Origin: Drosophila miranda
Lineage: Eukaryota; Arthropoda; Insecta; Diptera; Drosophilidae
Reading direction: 5' to 3'
Length of the DNA: 64,000 bases
NCBI RefSeq assembly: GCF_003369915.1
Contig: NW_022881603.1
Span: 35,895,522 to 35,959,521, forward strand
This document shows, one piece after another, positions 10,241 through 21,642 of this stretch. Position numbers and translations under genes: made by a program. Each line of letters begins with the position of its first letter. Within the stretch, counting starts at the first letter, position 1. The notes under the pieces were generated by a model. The model had not been told where the DNA came from. It ran no database searches and saw nothing but the letters and a program-made list of their open reading frames with translations.

Positions 10241-10314
10241 GGCCATACTGACTAAGTATCGGGTATAAATGTAGAGTTGCGGTGTACGCAGCAACTCACA
10301 ACGTTCCCCCTCGT
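10241..10314 (-). mobile_element. Solo DINE-1 terminus
   Basis: About 74 bp matching only the outermost left end of DINE in reverse orientation: ccatactgactaagtatcgg, then the stem GAGTTGC...GCAACTC, then acgttccccctcg. The element body is absent on both sides. Either it is a remnant of a deletion or a very short mobilised end. Confidence 0.8.
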
Positions 10315-10439
10315 TTCGTATTTATTTTGCCAGCTATGCGCACGATAACCGACGACGACGACGACGATGGCGATGGCTACGACGACGACGGCGTTGGCAA
10401 CGCTGACTTCAGGCGGTTGGAAGTTGGAAGTTGGTTCAG

Positions 10440-10514
10440 GTTCAGTTTCAGTTACATTTTGGCGTTTTACGGTAAAGCAGCGCGGACGACAAACACAGTT
10501 AGCCTCCAATTATA
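10440..10514 (+). promoter_or_regulatory. Possible core promoter and 5' noncoding exon of the 13.7-kb gene
   Basis: Two TCAGTT initiator-like motifs (about 10442-10453) are followed about 60 bp later by a good splice donor, ttatag|gtgcgt, at 10514/10515. The next strong acceptor upstream of the 13744 reading frame is tttgtttgtag at 13619. That would make this a noncoding first exon joined over a 3.1-kb intron. No DPE or TATA box is clear, so this is only a candidate. Confidence 0.25.
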
Positions 10515-13500
10515 GGTGCGTCTAAAAGTATATCTATGTGTATGTGTGTGTGTGTCAAAAAATAGAAGAGGGATAGGGAGGGAAGAATAATAATTTTTGA
10601 AAGACTTGCAAACGTGTAAATATTGCCTGAGCGCCTTACGATTGCTCATACGCCGCGTTGGCCGCCCAGAAAAAGCCGCTTACGGTTACTGTTCGTGACT
10701 CTGACATTTGTTGCCGTTGTCGCGTCTGTCTCCCAAACACGTTCTATATACGATAGTACGCGATCGAACCAACAATATCCATGGCAGGAAAAATTCCACT
10801 GGGCTAATCCCCGCCCCCGCCCCATCACGGACCGGTAACTTTCACAGCTCAGGGCTGGAACCAAGCTGCGGTGGTTGGTGGCATTATGCAGACATGCACA
10901 TACATAACTATAACTCCCATAAATTGCAAAACGCCAAGACGAATAAAAAATATTTACAACTAATTATGCGCCCAGCCCCCCCCCCCCCCCCCACTCTCCC
11001 CAACACCACCATCGTCGTCGTACCTTGAACCCAACTATGGCTTGAGCTTTTCTTTATGCAAAGAGGTTTCACTTTCTTTTTACGCCTGCGAGGGCCGTTA
11101 ATCACATGATTGGGTAATAATACTCATTGCTGACCGCCTTCCCCGCACTCGACCCGTGCTACAATATTCTTGCCTTATCGCCCCGGATTATGCTGGCCGC
11201 TTATCAGTGTTCTTTTTGGCAATGGCAGAACACCAGCTAGTGATAAGATTAGCTCCACGGGCAACACCACACCACTCTGTTAATGTTTGTCTGTAGTACC
11301 TGCACGTATCCAGCCAACTCTTGGGTAAGCGGAATTCCCATCCCGGCCGAGATCTGAGCAGATTGCAATTGTTGTGCACTGTTCACACAGAGACACAGAG
11401 AGACAGAGGGACAGAGATGACCGAGTTTGTCGGCAACCACAAGACCCACACCTTCAGCTTCAGTCGAACCAAAGCGAACGGAAAAGGGTTCGGGAATGCG
11501 AATGTGAATGGGAAGGGGGCCAAGAAACTAATTTGATCTCCGGCTGACAGACGCACCAAGCTCACGCAGCAGAAAGCTGGAAGGGCCACGGGCAGCGGGC
11601 AACGGTCCACGGGCGACGGGGAGTGGGAGAGCAGAAAAATTAAATTTCTAAACCAATGTTTGGTTCATTTCGAGCTGGGCTTTTATGGTTTTGAATGTTT
11701 TATCTGACCGTTTGGCACAAACAATAAATTCACACCCTGAATTCGAAGAATTTTTGGAGAAATTTGGTTGTTTTTTGGGGCCTGCTACTCGGTCTACTCG
11801 CATGGGAATGTTGCCATCTCATCACAAGATTGTGAGAAAGATGTGAGAAACACACTGAAAGGCCTCGGTTCTATCTGAAAATATATTATTATATCGACTA
11901 ATAAAATGTTGGTAAAGCTTTATTCTGCCTTGATATCCATAGTCATAAATTCAAAGCTTATTCTCGATAGAGTCTCACTCTCGTTCACCTTATGCAAATT
12001 GGCAACGAAAATAACTCACATTGCACTTCATGGTTCAAGGCCAATCTACTGGGTGAGAAACGAAACCAATCGCCGAGTGAGTGGGGAACGTACATATTCA
12101 AATAGCAAACAGAGAAAAGATAACACACATTTTCAGCTGGGAAGACGAAGACGTGGGAAGGATCTTTACGAACAGTTGGCTCTCAGTGGTGCACAATTAA
12201 TTTTGGATCATAAAAATAAACATTCGCAAACTGCTAGTAAGCCTCGCGGCAGAGTTGAAACACACTCGGGAATACGTACGTACGTACGTACGTAGTCGAG
12301 TCTGTGCTATAAACTGTTTTCGTTTTCTTTTTGCGGCTATCAGTTCCAGACATTCTTTAATTGCTTCAACTGGGAAAGGAAATCATTTTAAGTAAACAAA
12401 CAGACCCAGAGACCTGTAAGCCTCTTGACGCACGTTCGCAGCCCAGTTTTGTAGCCAGCCAGCCTGGCAGCCAGCGGTATGAATAATTAAGTCACTATGT
12501 CAATTATAAAGCCAAGTCTAGCCAAAGATATGGCAGAGAATGAGTCATGAATGAATTAACTATGGAGTAGCTAGGGACACCCTTTCTACCAAGGGATGCA
12601 CTGCCAAGAGTCGTCATCCACCACAGAGGAGATAGATATTTTAAGCCATCTTGTATTTATATATCGTTTCACTTGACATCTGCTATGTTGTGTATGTTTA
12701 AAGCGATTACGAATACCCATCCCAGACACTATAAAGCAATCAACTATAAAGCAACGACTGAGTAATCAGAAAATGAGACACAAATCAAACAGCAGCGGAG
12801 AGCTGACCTTTCGTCGGGCAATTGAACGCCTTTAGAATTTATGAGTGGCTGCCTTGTACGATTACGAGTATATAGGTCTATAAATTGTAGCATTTAATTA
12901 AATTACCCAAGTGGCAAGGTGGAAAAGATGGGGAAATGGCACTACCTATGTACACATTTTATCTGTTTACAGTTAATAGACATGGGGCTAGCAATGTGGA
13001 TAGTGGATCGCCGACGTTTGCTGGTCAACTGATAGGCTTGGGTCAGCCATCAAGTCACATGCTTGATCGTTGATCGATCCGCGGCGTGGATTCTCGGCCC
13101 CCGAAACCGGGGACCGCATCTGCCGCCAGGCCATTACACTTGGACAAACCCAAGCCCCAATCGATCTAATTGATATTTAAGCATGCTTACCTCTGCCAAC
13201 AATCAACAAGCAACAATCAACTGACATTTGTTTTCGGCCTTGCTGTAGACAGCGGCTGACCCTGCCATTGGCACTGGCTGGAGTTGCGTAATTGCGCATA
13301 CGCCATGTGAAACGACGAGTGTAAGGTGTTTGTTTGCTAAAGTGACTGGGCCACAGTCTCAATATAAATCGAACACTACCTATAGTATGTACTATAGGTA
13401 CTCATTTCTCAATCTCGGAAAATGCTGAGAAACAAAAAATTTCAAGGTCTTGAAAAGTACTCTATAAAAATTACAAAGGCAGCATGACTCAAGTCTTCGA

Positions 13501-13619
13501 TTGTAATAGTAGTAAACTTTATCTGGGGCAGCTAGGGCCTTAGTCCGCTATAAGTCTTAATCTCTTAATCAAATAAAATTGCTGCAATTAAATTATATAT
13601 TTATTATATTTGTTTGTAG
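10515..13619 (+). other. Noncoding stretch, probably intron
   Basis: No reading frame here resembles a known protein. It holds a C-run at about 10978-10992, a TACG microsatellite at about 12275-12294 and A/T-rich sequence. It is bounded by a plausible donor (10515) and a clear acceptor (13618-13619), which suggests an intron. Short open frames lack supporting features. Confidence 0.45.
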
Positions 13620-13743
13620 CTCAGCGATTGCAAAGAAACCCAAAGACCCGTTAGAGCAGCGACAGAGCGAAGATCGACGGAAACGGAAAGTAAAAGCCAT
13701 CTCACCCAGATACAGACACAGACACTCTAACACAAGCACAGAC

Positions 13744-15195
13744 ATGGCGGAGACGATCAACAACAAGCCGAGCATACAGATTCGGAATGGACTGCCCTCC
13801 CCGCTGCCGGACAAGAGCCCCTCGCCGGCCACCAAGCTGCTGATCAGCCATGGCAAGCCCAACTTCACCATCGGCAACAAATCGCCCAAGGCCGAGGATA
13901 ATGGCACCAGTCCATTGTCGCCCCAGCAGACCGCCAACAACAACTACAATCCCTACAAGAGTGCCAGCAACAACGGGAGCAACAGCAACGGCACTGGGAG
14001 CGAGATCAACAAATTCATCGTCGGCACCAAATTCAATGGAGTCTTCAAGCCATCGACAGCGGCCACCAGCTGGGCCACCGCCACCACCAACGGGAACGGC
14101 TCGTTGAATGGGAATGGAGCCGCTGCCGGCGGAGAGAATGAGGCGTCCAAGGTCGTGCTACGTCGTCCGAAGGCGGCGACATCACCGCCGCCCGCCGAGG
14201 CCGAGGATGATAATGTGCCGGAGTTCATCAGACGTCAGCGACGCATCCAAGAGCGTCTGGCCAAGGAGAATGTGCTGGACTTTGAGAACCGTCGCAGTGG
14301 CTACTTCACTCACGTCGTGATCTCGCCAGACTCGCCCAATCGCACCTCGTTTGTGGAGACCATGGCCAGTCCGGCCATAGTTCCGTCCCTTGAAATGCCT
14401 GCACCAGTGCACGAGAAGGTCGGCGAGGAGGAGGAGGAAGAGCAGAAGCAGCAGCAGGAGCAGGAGCAGCGGGAGCGTGCCACACCTGTGACTACATCAG
14501 CCCTGATTAGCGAACCAGAGACGGTTGCGGCTATCACCAATGGTCACAGCGAGGAATCCGAAACCACTATCAATGGGCATGCGGATCATAAGTATGTTTC
14601 TCCCGAAGAGGTGGCCAAGGCCATTGAGGAGGTCAACAAGGCGGTGGCTGGGGAGGATGATGACAAGCCCGAGGCAGAGACTCCAGAACCGGAAGCAGAA
14701 CCAGCTTCAGCTCCACCTCCAGTTCCAGTACCCGTTGAAATGAAGATTGAGTCAGAGGACGAGTCAAAGCCAAAAACTGAGGAGATCATCCCAGCGACAG
14801 CGGCGCGTACACCCTCTCCCGTTGAGGCTCAAGTGGAGGTTGTGCAGCATGTGCAAAACGGCGAGACCGCTGCAGCTACAGCTGCACCTGCCACAAATGG
14901 CCAGGACACCGATGGCATCACCATTTCCCACACCAATGGCCAGAGCAGCGATGGCCCCAGCATACCCTCGCCGGACCCCAGCGGTGCTCTTGGCGTCAAC
15001 TACGAGCCCAAGACGGTGGTTAGCTTCTCCCAGGAGCTGGGCGGTGGCGAGAACAACTATCCCGACACGGTCATGGTGGTGACCTCTGAGTCCTCCGACG
15101 GAGAGCTGAAGGATCTGGCTAAACTGAAGTTCGACATCAAAAACGATGGCCAGGCGGACGATGTCCAGGTGACGCCCGTGCTGCGTGCGGAGTAA
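13744..15195 (+). CDS. Disordered acidic protein of unknown function, intact 483 aa
   Basis: I chose ATG 13744 (MAETINNKPSIQIRNG). The frame is open further upstream, but a strong 3' splice site ends at 13619, so upstream sequence is intron and 5' UTR. The protein is predicted to be largely disordered: Ser/Pro/Asn-rich N-terminus, a conserved-looking block KFIVGTKFNGVFKP at about residues 90-110, then VPEFIRRQRRIQERLAKEN at about 158-176, a likely short helix. An acidic Glu/Gln-rich middle (EEEEEEQKQQQEQEQ) and a long Pro/Glu/Ala region follow. The C-terminus is more structured-looking (KDLAKLKFDIKNDGQ). There are no membrane segments. I do not recognise the family. It has no stop or frameshift, unlike its neighbours. 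A polyadenylation signal follows at 15536. Confidence 0.8.
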   Translation: MAETINNKPSIQIRNGLPSPLPDKSPSPATKLLISHGKPNFTIGNKSPKAEDNGTSPLSPQQTANNNYNPYKSASNNGSNSNGTGSEINKFIVGTKFNGVFKPSTAATSWATATTNGNGSLNGNGAAAGGENEASKVVLRRPKAATSPPPAEAEDDNVPEFIRRQRRIQERLAKENVLDFENRRSGYFTHVVISPDSPNRTSFVETMASPAIVPSLEMPAPVHEKVGEEEEEEQKQQQEQEQRERATPVTTSALISEPETVAAITNGHSEESETTINGHADHKYVSPEEVAKAIEEVNKAVAGEDDDKPEAETPEPEAEPASAPPPVPVPVEMKIESEDESKPKTEEIIPATAARTPSPVEAQVEVVQHVQNGETAAATAAPATNGQDTDGITISHTNGQSSDGPSIPSPDPSGALGVNYEPKTVVSFSQELGGGENNYPDTVMVVTSESSDGELKDLAKLKFDIKNDGQADDVQVTPVLRAE

Positions 15196-15535
15196 ATGTG
15201 CGGACTCTGGCCAGGATTAGTTCAATTGTTGTTAAAAGGGGAGGCGAGGCGAGGCCAGACGAGAGAAAGAAAGAGAGAGAGAGAGAGAGCTATCTATGTA
15301 TTGTATTTTGTGTTAGCTGCTAAGTTGATTATGAGAAATGTTGCCAAATTTAATTTTATGCTTCGCGCATCAGTCAGTATCGAGTATCGAGAATGGAAAA
15401 TGGAAAACGGATAAAGGATTATGGATTATGGACGATGGAGCATCCATGAAGCCCTAACCACATTGGACTATGACCATGGAAATAGCCAGCTAAACCAAAC
15501 TACATTTATTTCAATAGAAACCATTTGCTTTATTT

Positions 15536-15541
15536 AAATAA
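15536..15541 (+). terminator. Polyadenylation signal AATAAA
   Basis: aataaa about 340 bp after the stop codon of the 483-aa protein, in an A/T-rich context typical of a Drosophila 3' UTR end. Confidence 0.55.
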
Positions 15542-15599
15542 ATTATTATTATTAAAAACGAACATTGCTTGGCATTTCCCTTGGATTTTGTTTGATTCT

Positions 15600-16381
15600 C
15601 TTGAAGTATTTCAAAGATAGGACTAATCAGCCTTCGATAAAGTTGGTTTATAACAGATAAGAGAGCACGAAGATTCGTTCTAAAGTCCGCCCAAAGTATA
15701 AGTTTATTAAAAATTTATTGTCAAAGAATTGTCTGGACGGCTTTCGGCTGATGGATACAATATAAATCCCCATGGGGTTTGGGGACTTCGCACCGATCTC
15801 AATTCACTTTTGTGAATGAAAAAACGAAAATGTTGGCTGAGGTCTAGCATTGAACCCTGAGGTGTAGCTGTCCTTCGCTTCGATATGCTCTAGCGGCAAT
15901 CAGTTGCCTTCCATGATTAATTGCCTCGATTCGGTGGGTCTTGTCTGTACGCGATAGTCAGTGATTGATTGCGAACATAATAAATTATAACATAATTTAA
16001 TTTAATTGGAAAAGACCGACTGTGGACGGCTGAATGGTGAATCATAGACACCGACCGAGTCACGTGGGTTCCATGTAGAAGACACCTGTACCTGTCAGGG
16101 GTTGGACCCGGTAGCGGTAGTGGCCCGGTAACCATGTCAACTCTTGGCCCAGGCGGGCCTTGCGTTAAATCGATATGCCGCAGCCATGTGGTGGTTGTTT
16201 TCACATTTTGGCCAAAACAAAGTGCCGCTCGACCATGGCACAACTAACGAATTATCAAATGGGGTTCAGTTCAGTTGAATCCTTAGTTCGAAATCAGTTG
16301 GCCATGGCACTCCTGTCAGTTGAAAACTGACTACTTAGATGAGCTGCCCCCCGATTTCTGATTACTAATTTGCAAGCGATT
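15600..16381 (+). other. Intergenic region upstream of the dila homologue
   Basis: No reading frame is convincing. At 16297-16310, about 70 bp before the first dila codon, gttggccatggcac is an imperfect palindrome resembling an RFX X-box. Ciliary genes of this kind are often RFX targets, but two positions depart from consensus. Confidence 0.35.
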
Positions 16382-18123
16382 ATGGATCTATGTCTTCAGG
16401 GCTCGCAGGTAAGTGGACTAGACTCGCTCCTCCTACTATTATCCTATTTCGCTACACTCGAACCTTGGACGCAGATAAACCTCGCCACACGACAGAAATC
16501 GAAACCGAAGTACAACAGTCGCTCGTTGACGACTCTCCACAATCCGAGCCCGCACTCTCGGCCCCGTTCGGCAAACTTCCTGAAGCAACGTAGTCGCTCC
16601 TCGCCCTTCCTGGGACGACCACAGTCCGCGGACCCGAAGTTTGGACAACGGCAGAGCGTCTACTTCAACGACAAGGAGCTTAAGTCCCACAGCAAGGTTT
16701 GTTGAGCTTGAGCCACAAGCATATTAAGGATCTTTTCATCATTTTAATATCTTATACATCTTCAGCGCCAGGTGTCTTCCAACGATTTGCTCAAGTCCCT
16801 GCTGGGGGAGCCCATCAAACGAAGCTGGTTGTGCCGCAGCGCCAGCGCGTGCAACTCTTCAGAGTCGGACTTCTCCTCGCAAAAGCGCACTCCGGACAGC
16901 AGCGAGGGAGAGCAGCAGCTGGAGCGCTTCCTGGTGACTATGCCCGTCGCGGATAAGAACAAGTCCTTTGGTACCAACTGGACGGGCCAGGGCCAGGGTC
17001 AGGGTCTCAGCAATGCAACCCTGCTACAAAAGACAGCCAAGCCGGATCTGCCGGGGCGTGTGTTTTTCAGCAAACCCAACATGCACGATGCGGACCCTAG
17101 CGACTGCGACAATGACAAGCAGGAAGCACGGCCCAGCATCTCGGCTCCCGGCCCAATAGCTCTGTCCAGCTTCCACAGCAAGGCGGAGCCCCCGGATTCG
17201 GCTGGCCAGAAGAAATCCGTGCACTTTGGCTCTACCGCAGCCGAGGGCGAAGTTCTGGCCGAGACGTACGAGTACCCCAAGTGCCCCTCGGAGAACTGCA
17301 CCTGCAATACGCGTTCCTCCTCCACCACCAGCACGAATGAGGCCTCTTCCGCTGAGGTCAAGCGTGCCTGCGACGCCCCCAGCTGTCGCTTTATGGAGTC
17401 CACTCCGCTGCTGGACATGGCGTTTCCATCTCCGCCCTCTCCCCCTCTGCAGGTTCCCCAAAAGTCCACCACGCCAGAGCTAGACGTCATCAGGGAGTAC
17501 AAGCAGGCAGTGGGGGTTCAGATCGTGAGGAACCATCTCGGCATGGACCGTTCACCCAAGCATATGGAGCCGTTGAACAACATTGAGCCGCTTCCCAGCT
17601 ATCTGGACAAGTATGCCCCAGTTTCAACGCCGGCAGCGGCAGCGGCACCGGCCAAGGAGAATCAAAAGAATCTATCCGAGACCAAGAACCTGGCCACTAT
17701 TATTCCAAAGAGCTCTCCGAAGAATAACAGCACCAACAGTGCCTCCTGCCAGCAGTACCCCAGTGCCAGCGGTCGGAACTTTGGGGCCGAAAACAACTTT
17801 CTTCCAGCGGTGCAGGATGATCGACGAAAGTACGGCAACGGCAACAGCAACAGCAGCGCAGACTCGGTCATCAACAACTACCTGAAGGTGGCATCCACTC
17901 CGCCATTTGTGGGAAAGAAGAAGGAGAATGTAAAGCCCGCCAGTGCCGAGGCCAACAACAACAGAATCAGCAAGTCGAAGCTCCCAAAGACAGGAATACC
18001 CATCAGCGCCTGTCCCGCTGGGAAGCTCAAGAAGGCGGTCAGTGTGGGGAGCCTGCGGGAGTTGCGCAAGCTCAGTGAATACAATCTGGACAAGGTGGAC
18101 AGCTGGATGAGCATACTCCTGTA

Positions 18124-18186
18124 TCTTCGTTTGACTTCAGGGACAGCTGTGACCCACTATCGATGTCATTACCATCTTCCAGACCA
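18124..18186 (+). repeat. Left arm of a 63-bp inverted repeat inside dila
   Basis: Starts tcttcgtttgacttcaggg. Its reverse complement is at 18255-18317 with one mismatch, and 68 bp separate the arms. The right arm encodes plausible dila protein, so the left arm is the intruding copy. Confidence 0.93.
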
Positions 18187-18254
18187 GCATCCCCAGACCA
18201 AAAGCAGGCTCGTGCCCAGTTCGAGGAGTTGCACAAGCACAGACTGGAAGGGGA

Positions 18255-18317
18255 TGGTCTGGAAGATGCTAATGACATCGATAGTGGGTCACAGCTGTCC
18301 CTGAAGTCAAACGAAGA
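18255..18317 (-). repeat. Right arm of the 63-bp inverted repeat inside dila
   Basis: Reads through in frame with downstream dila sequence (DIDSGSQLSLKSNED), so this arm appears to be the original. Confidence 0.93.
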
Positions 18318-20725
18318 CTCCAGGGACTCCACCTACGACGAGATCGTGTCGGTGATCAAGGAGATCGAAGAGGACAAGAAGAGAGGTAACTTCTTAGACA
18401 GAGTGGAGTATATACCCCGCTCCTTCTTCCTTAAACTGAGCTCGGCCCTAATAGATTATCATCTTTATAGACAACTATGCCGAACGTCTTCCCAACGACC
18501 TTAAGCTCAACCTAAAGTTGGATTCGCGCTGCGAAACCGCCGACACGGGGACTATGAGTGAGGGACCTGTCCAGGAGAGCGGCGACAAGTACAAGTAAAT
18601 ATCGAGTTGACTAAAGGCGAAATGGACTCTAAAGAAATAACGAGAATTCCAAACCGTTCTAGGGACACCTAGGCCTATCTGAACAATGTGGAAAGTAGCT
18701 GTGACAAGACGCTGATGGAAACGCGGCGGTCCATGCCGGATAGCAATCGTTCGGAGGTTGAGTTTGTGATGGAACCCGACATCACAGACGAAGTGCCCAA
18801 GTAAATGAAAGATCCTAGGTTGATTCTCCTAGCTTTGCTGATCGATTTGGCTCTGCTTTCTAGGCTATCGGAACTGTTGATGCAGCCCAACCATCAACTG
18901 GCCCGCCGTGTCATTGGCCTGAGCCTGCGGGCCAATGAGCTGGCCAATGCCATTCACCTGTCCAAGGAGCATGTGCTGCAGTTGCGCGAGGAGCAGAAGT
19001 CGCTGCGGGCCGAGAAGGCAAACAATGCCGGCAAGCTGCGCGACCAGAAGAAACACTACGAGGAGGTGGTGTCCCGGCATCAGGGCTTTATTGAGCAGCT
19101 TCTGAAGGATAAGGGGTCGTTGTGCGAGAAGGTGGCTGCCCTGACGCGGCGCCTGGAGAGCCAGAACCAGGCCTGGGAACATCGTCTGGAGACGGAGCTG
19201 ACGCGGGCCAAAGAGACTACACTGGCGGGCGAGAAGATCCGACGCGAGCGCTGGGTCCGCGAGAACACCAAGAAGATTAAGGTGGGTTAGGTGGAGGCAA
19301 GTTTTTAATAGTTCTGTTTAATTTTTCTGGCATTTCCACATCCACTGGTATGAGCTGACGGTAAAGGGCCTGGAGGCGGAGATCAACAAAATGAACTGCG
19401 ACCATCAGCGCGAGGTCACTGAGCTGAAGCGAAGCCATCAGATGCAGTTGCTCGACGCTCTTGAGGAGGTGCGCCTGAAGCACGAGCAGATCGAGACGGG
19501 CATTCGGGAGAGCTGACTGCAGGATCGCGAGTCCATCATCGAGAAGGAGCGCACTGCAATACGAGAGCGCTTCGAGCGCCAGCTGCAGGAGGAGCAGAAG
19601 GCCCAAGCTGATCAACGCCAAAAGCTCAGCGAGGAGTTCGCTGTCGAACGGGAGCGGCTGCAGACGGAGCTGCGGCAGAAGGAGAGCGACTACCAGGCCA
19701 AGCGGCAGGAGGCGCAGCGCGAGCAGGACATCGAGCTGGAGCAGGCCAAGTTCGAGATGCAGGAGAGGATGGCAAAAGGAGGAGGAGAAGTACCAGAACC
19801 GCATCAACACCATCGAGCAGCAGTACCTGTCCGACTTCGAGCTGTGGAAGGCGGAGTACGAGAACAAGTGCAAGTTGGACCAGGCCGAGAAGGAGAATGC
19901 CATCCGGCAGCACTATCGGGCGGAGCGGGATCGCCAGTTGGATGAGCTGGTGGTGCGCATGGAGGCCGACGCCCTGCAGAACGGTGAGGAGCACGAGCAG
20001 AAGATCGCGTAAGTAACTTGAATGCTTGTGTAGTCAATTCTTCTGCAACGTCCATCCTTTGAAGCCGGCTCAAGGAAAAGTACGAGAAGGATCTGACCTT
20101 GGCCGAGAGTGTGGAGAGGTCCCTGAGGGAGAAGTATGCCGAGACGCGGGGCAAGTTGGCCGAGGCCGATGCCCAGGTGCGCAACTCCCAGGCGGAGGTT
20201 CAGCAGCTCCAGCTGGAGCTCAGCCACAGCAAGAAAATGTGCGGCGACATCATCGGAGAACGAGACTAGCTCCGCGAAAATTTCAACGCGGACATTCAGA
20301 GCGAGCTGAGCGTCCTCAGCGAGCGCCATAAGCAGGAAATGGAGCAGCTCCAGAAACGGTAAGCAACAGCCCCATTTATCAATCACTTCTCGATTTGCAG
20401 GGTCCTCCACACCATTCACCGACAGGAGGAAACCATTGAGGTACTCAAGGGCGACAACGATGGGCTGCGACAGCAGTGCCTCAAACTTAACGCCGTCATT
20501 CGGCAGCAGCGAAAGGACTATTGCGTCAAGTAGATAGCTAGGATACGAGTACTCGTAGTAGATAGCTTCATAAACATGAATACTTCCAAAGAGTAAAAAG
20601 ATAACACTTAGAAACTTACCCGCTCCATAAATTTATTAATTTAACTTTGACTGAATGGGAAAGCCATTTTTCGTTAACAAAGAAATTATTCTGACTGGGC
20701 GTGATTGCTAACTTAATAAAAATAA

Positions 20726-21315
20726 TTATCTGCAGCAGGCAATTCCCTCATGCCTCGGCAACGAATTGTAGCCACTCGAATATCTGCTGAACTGATGTTC
20801 CTTCATGCAGAAAATAGATTCTGCGCAGACAAACATCTTCTCCTCCTCACATCGGGCAGCCCAGACACCGAAGGTTTCCTGGTCCGAAGACCTTATAACT
20901 GCACAGTTATGATGCTCGTCGCTCAAGCTACTTTCGAGTGGCAAATATCTGGTACTGTGGTGGGTTGATACGTAACTCCAGTCCTCTGTAAAATTCCTGT
21001 TCAAGCCAACCCAGTACTCCGAGTGACTTAGAGTCAGGGAGCTCAGAATTCGAAAGTGTTTCTCAGTATCAAAGTCTGCCAGGCACATGCTCATTCCCAT
21101 GCATATGTCCAATGCAGTTTCCCAGTTTTTCTACGCGAATTTAGATTGAAATTGTGAGCTGTGGAAAATGGTTAGAATACAATCAGCTCAACTACCTTTA
21201 CGACACTGAAGTAGTGGCAAGTTCCTCTGGACTCCACTCGATGAGTGTCGATGACAAAAATAAAGAAAACTATGGATATGAGAGTTGAAAATCGGAGGTC
21301 TCGATCTAGATCCAT
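20726..21315 (-). pseudogene. C-type lectin-like gene, broken
   Basis: Two exons on the minus strand. Exon 1 (about 21315-21196) starts MDLDRDLRFSTL and continues with a hydrophobic run (ISIVFFIFVI), a probable signal peptide or anchor. Exon 2 (21158-20726) carries a C-type lectin domain: NWETALDICMGM, then EYWVGLNRNF, then CEEEKMFVCAE near the end. The acceptor ttttccacag is good. However, exon 2 has an in-frame TAG at 21131-21133 before NWETAL, and the phases of exons 1 and 2 do not agree. Such genes encode secreted sugar-binding proteins. No mannose or galactose selectivity motif is clear. Confidence 0.65.
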
Positions 21316-21642
21316 GTCGGCTTCAATACAAAGTGTGGCAGGGGCATGACCAGCAGCAACCAAATGAGATTAGGGCATAGAAAACTCTGTTATCGCTACA
21401 GAGGCATGCAAAATGGATTGGATATATACATTTGGACGCAGTAATCGTTTATTTCAGAAATGTTAATTCAAACTATTAATTTTATTAGTTTCGATCACTC
21501 AAGTGTTTCGATCAAATAAATTAATTACCACAACGAACCCACCAACTGGCTTGCCATTTTTCAGGAAGGAAAAACAGGCTCTGTTGAGTCCTTTTATTGT
21601 GAAAGATGGCCAATTATCGGTGGACATGGCAATATTTTTAGC

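Larger units (their letters stand above)
16382..20533 (+). pseudogene. dila: Decayed dilatory / Cep131 (AZI1) homologue
   Basis: Homologue of the CEP131/AZI1 coiled-coil protein of the ciliary base and centriolar satellites (dila in flies). Exons seen: 16382-16408 (MDLCLQGSQ), 16475-16696, 16766 to about 18388, then exons from about 18475, 18672 and 18865, a coiled-coil part from about 19365 to 20008, 20065-20358 and 20401-20533. Several introns keep GT...AG. The family signature RRERWVRENTKKIK plus ELTVKGLEAEINKM is split by an intron near 19281-19365. Lesions: a 63-bp inverted repeat with frame change (18124-18317), TGA at 19514-19516, an extra A in the A-run 19774-19777 that shifts frame, and TAG at 20267-20269. 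The junction near 18598/18672 and the acceptor before 19364 also look defective. No full-length product is possible. Confidence 0.85.

Noticed and set aside
10315..10515. Asp-rich frame (DDDDDGDGYDDDG) as a gene
   Set aside because: Comes from a gac repeat; no homology, and the region looks like promoter or 5' exon.
13579..13743. Upstream extension of the 483-aa protein to 538 aa
   Set aside because: The extension starts at a non-ATG codon and crosses a strong splice acceptor at 13618-13619, so most of it is intron.
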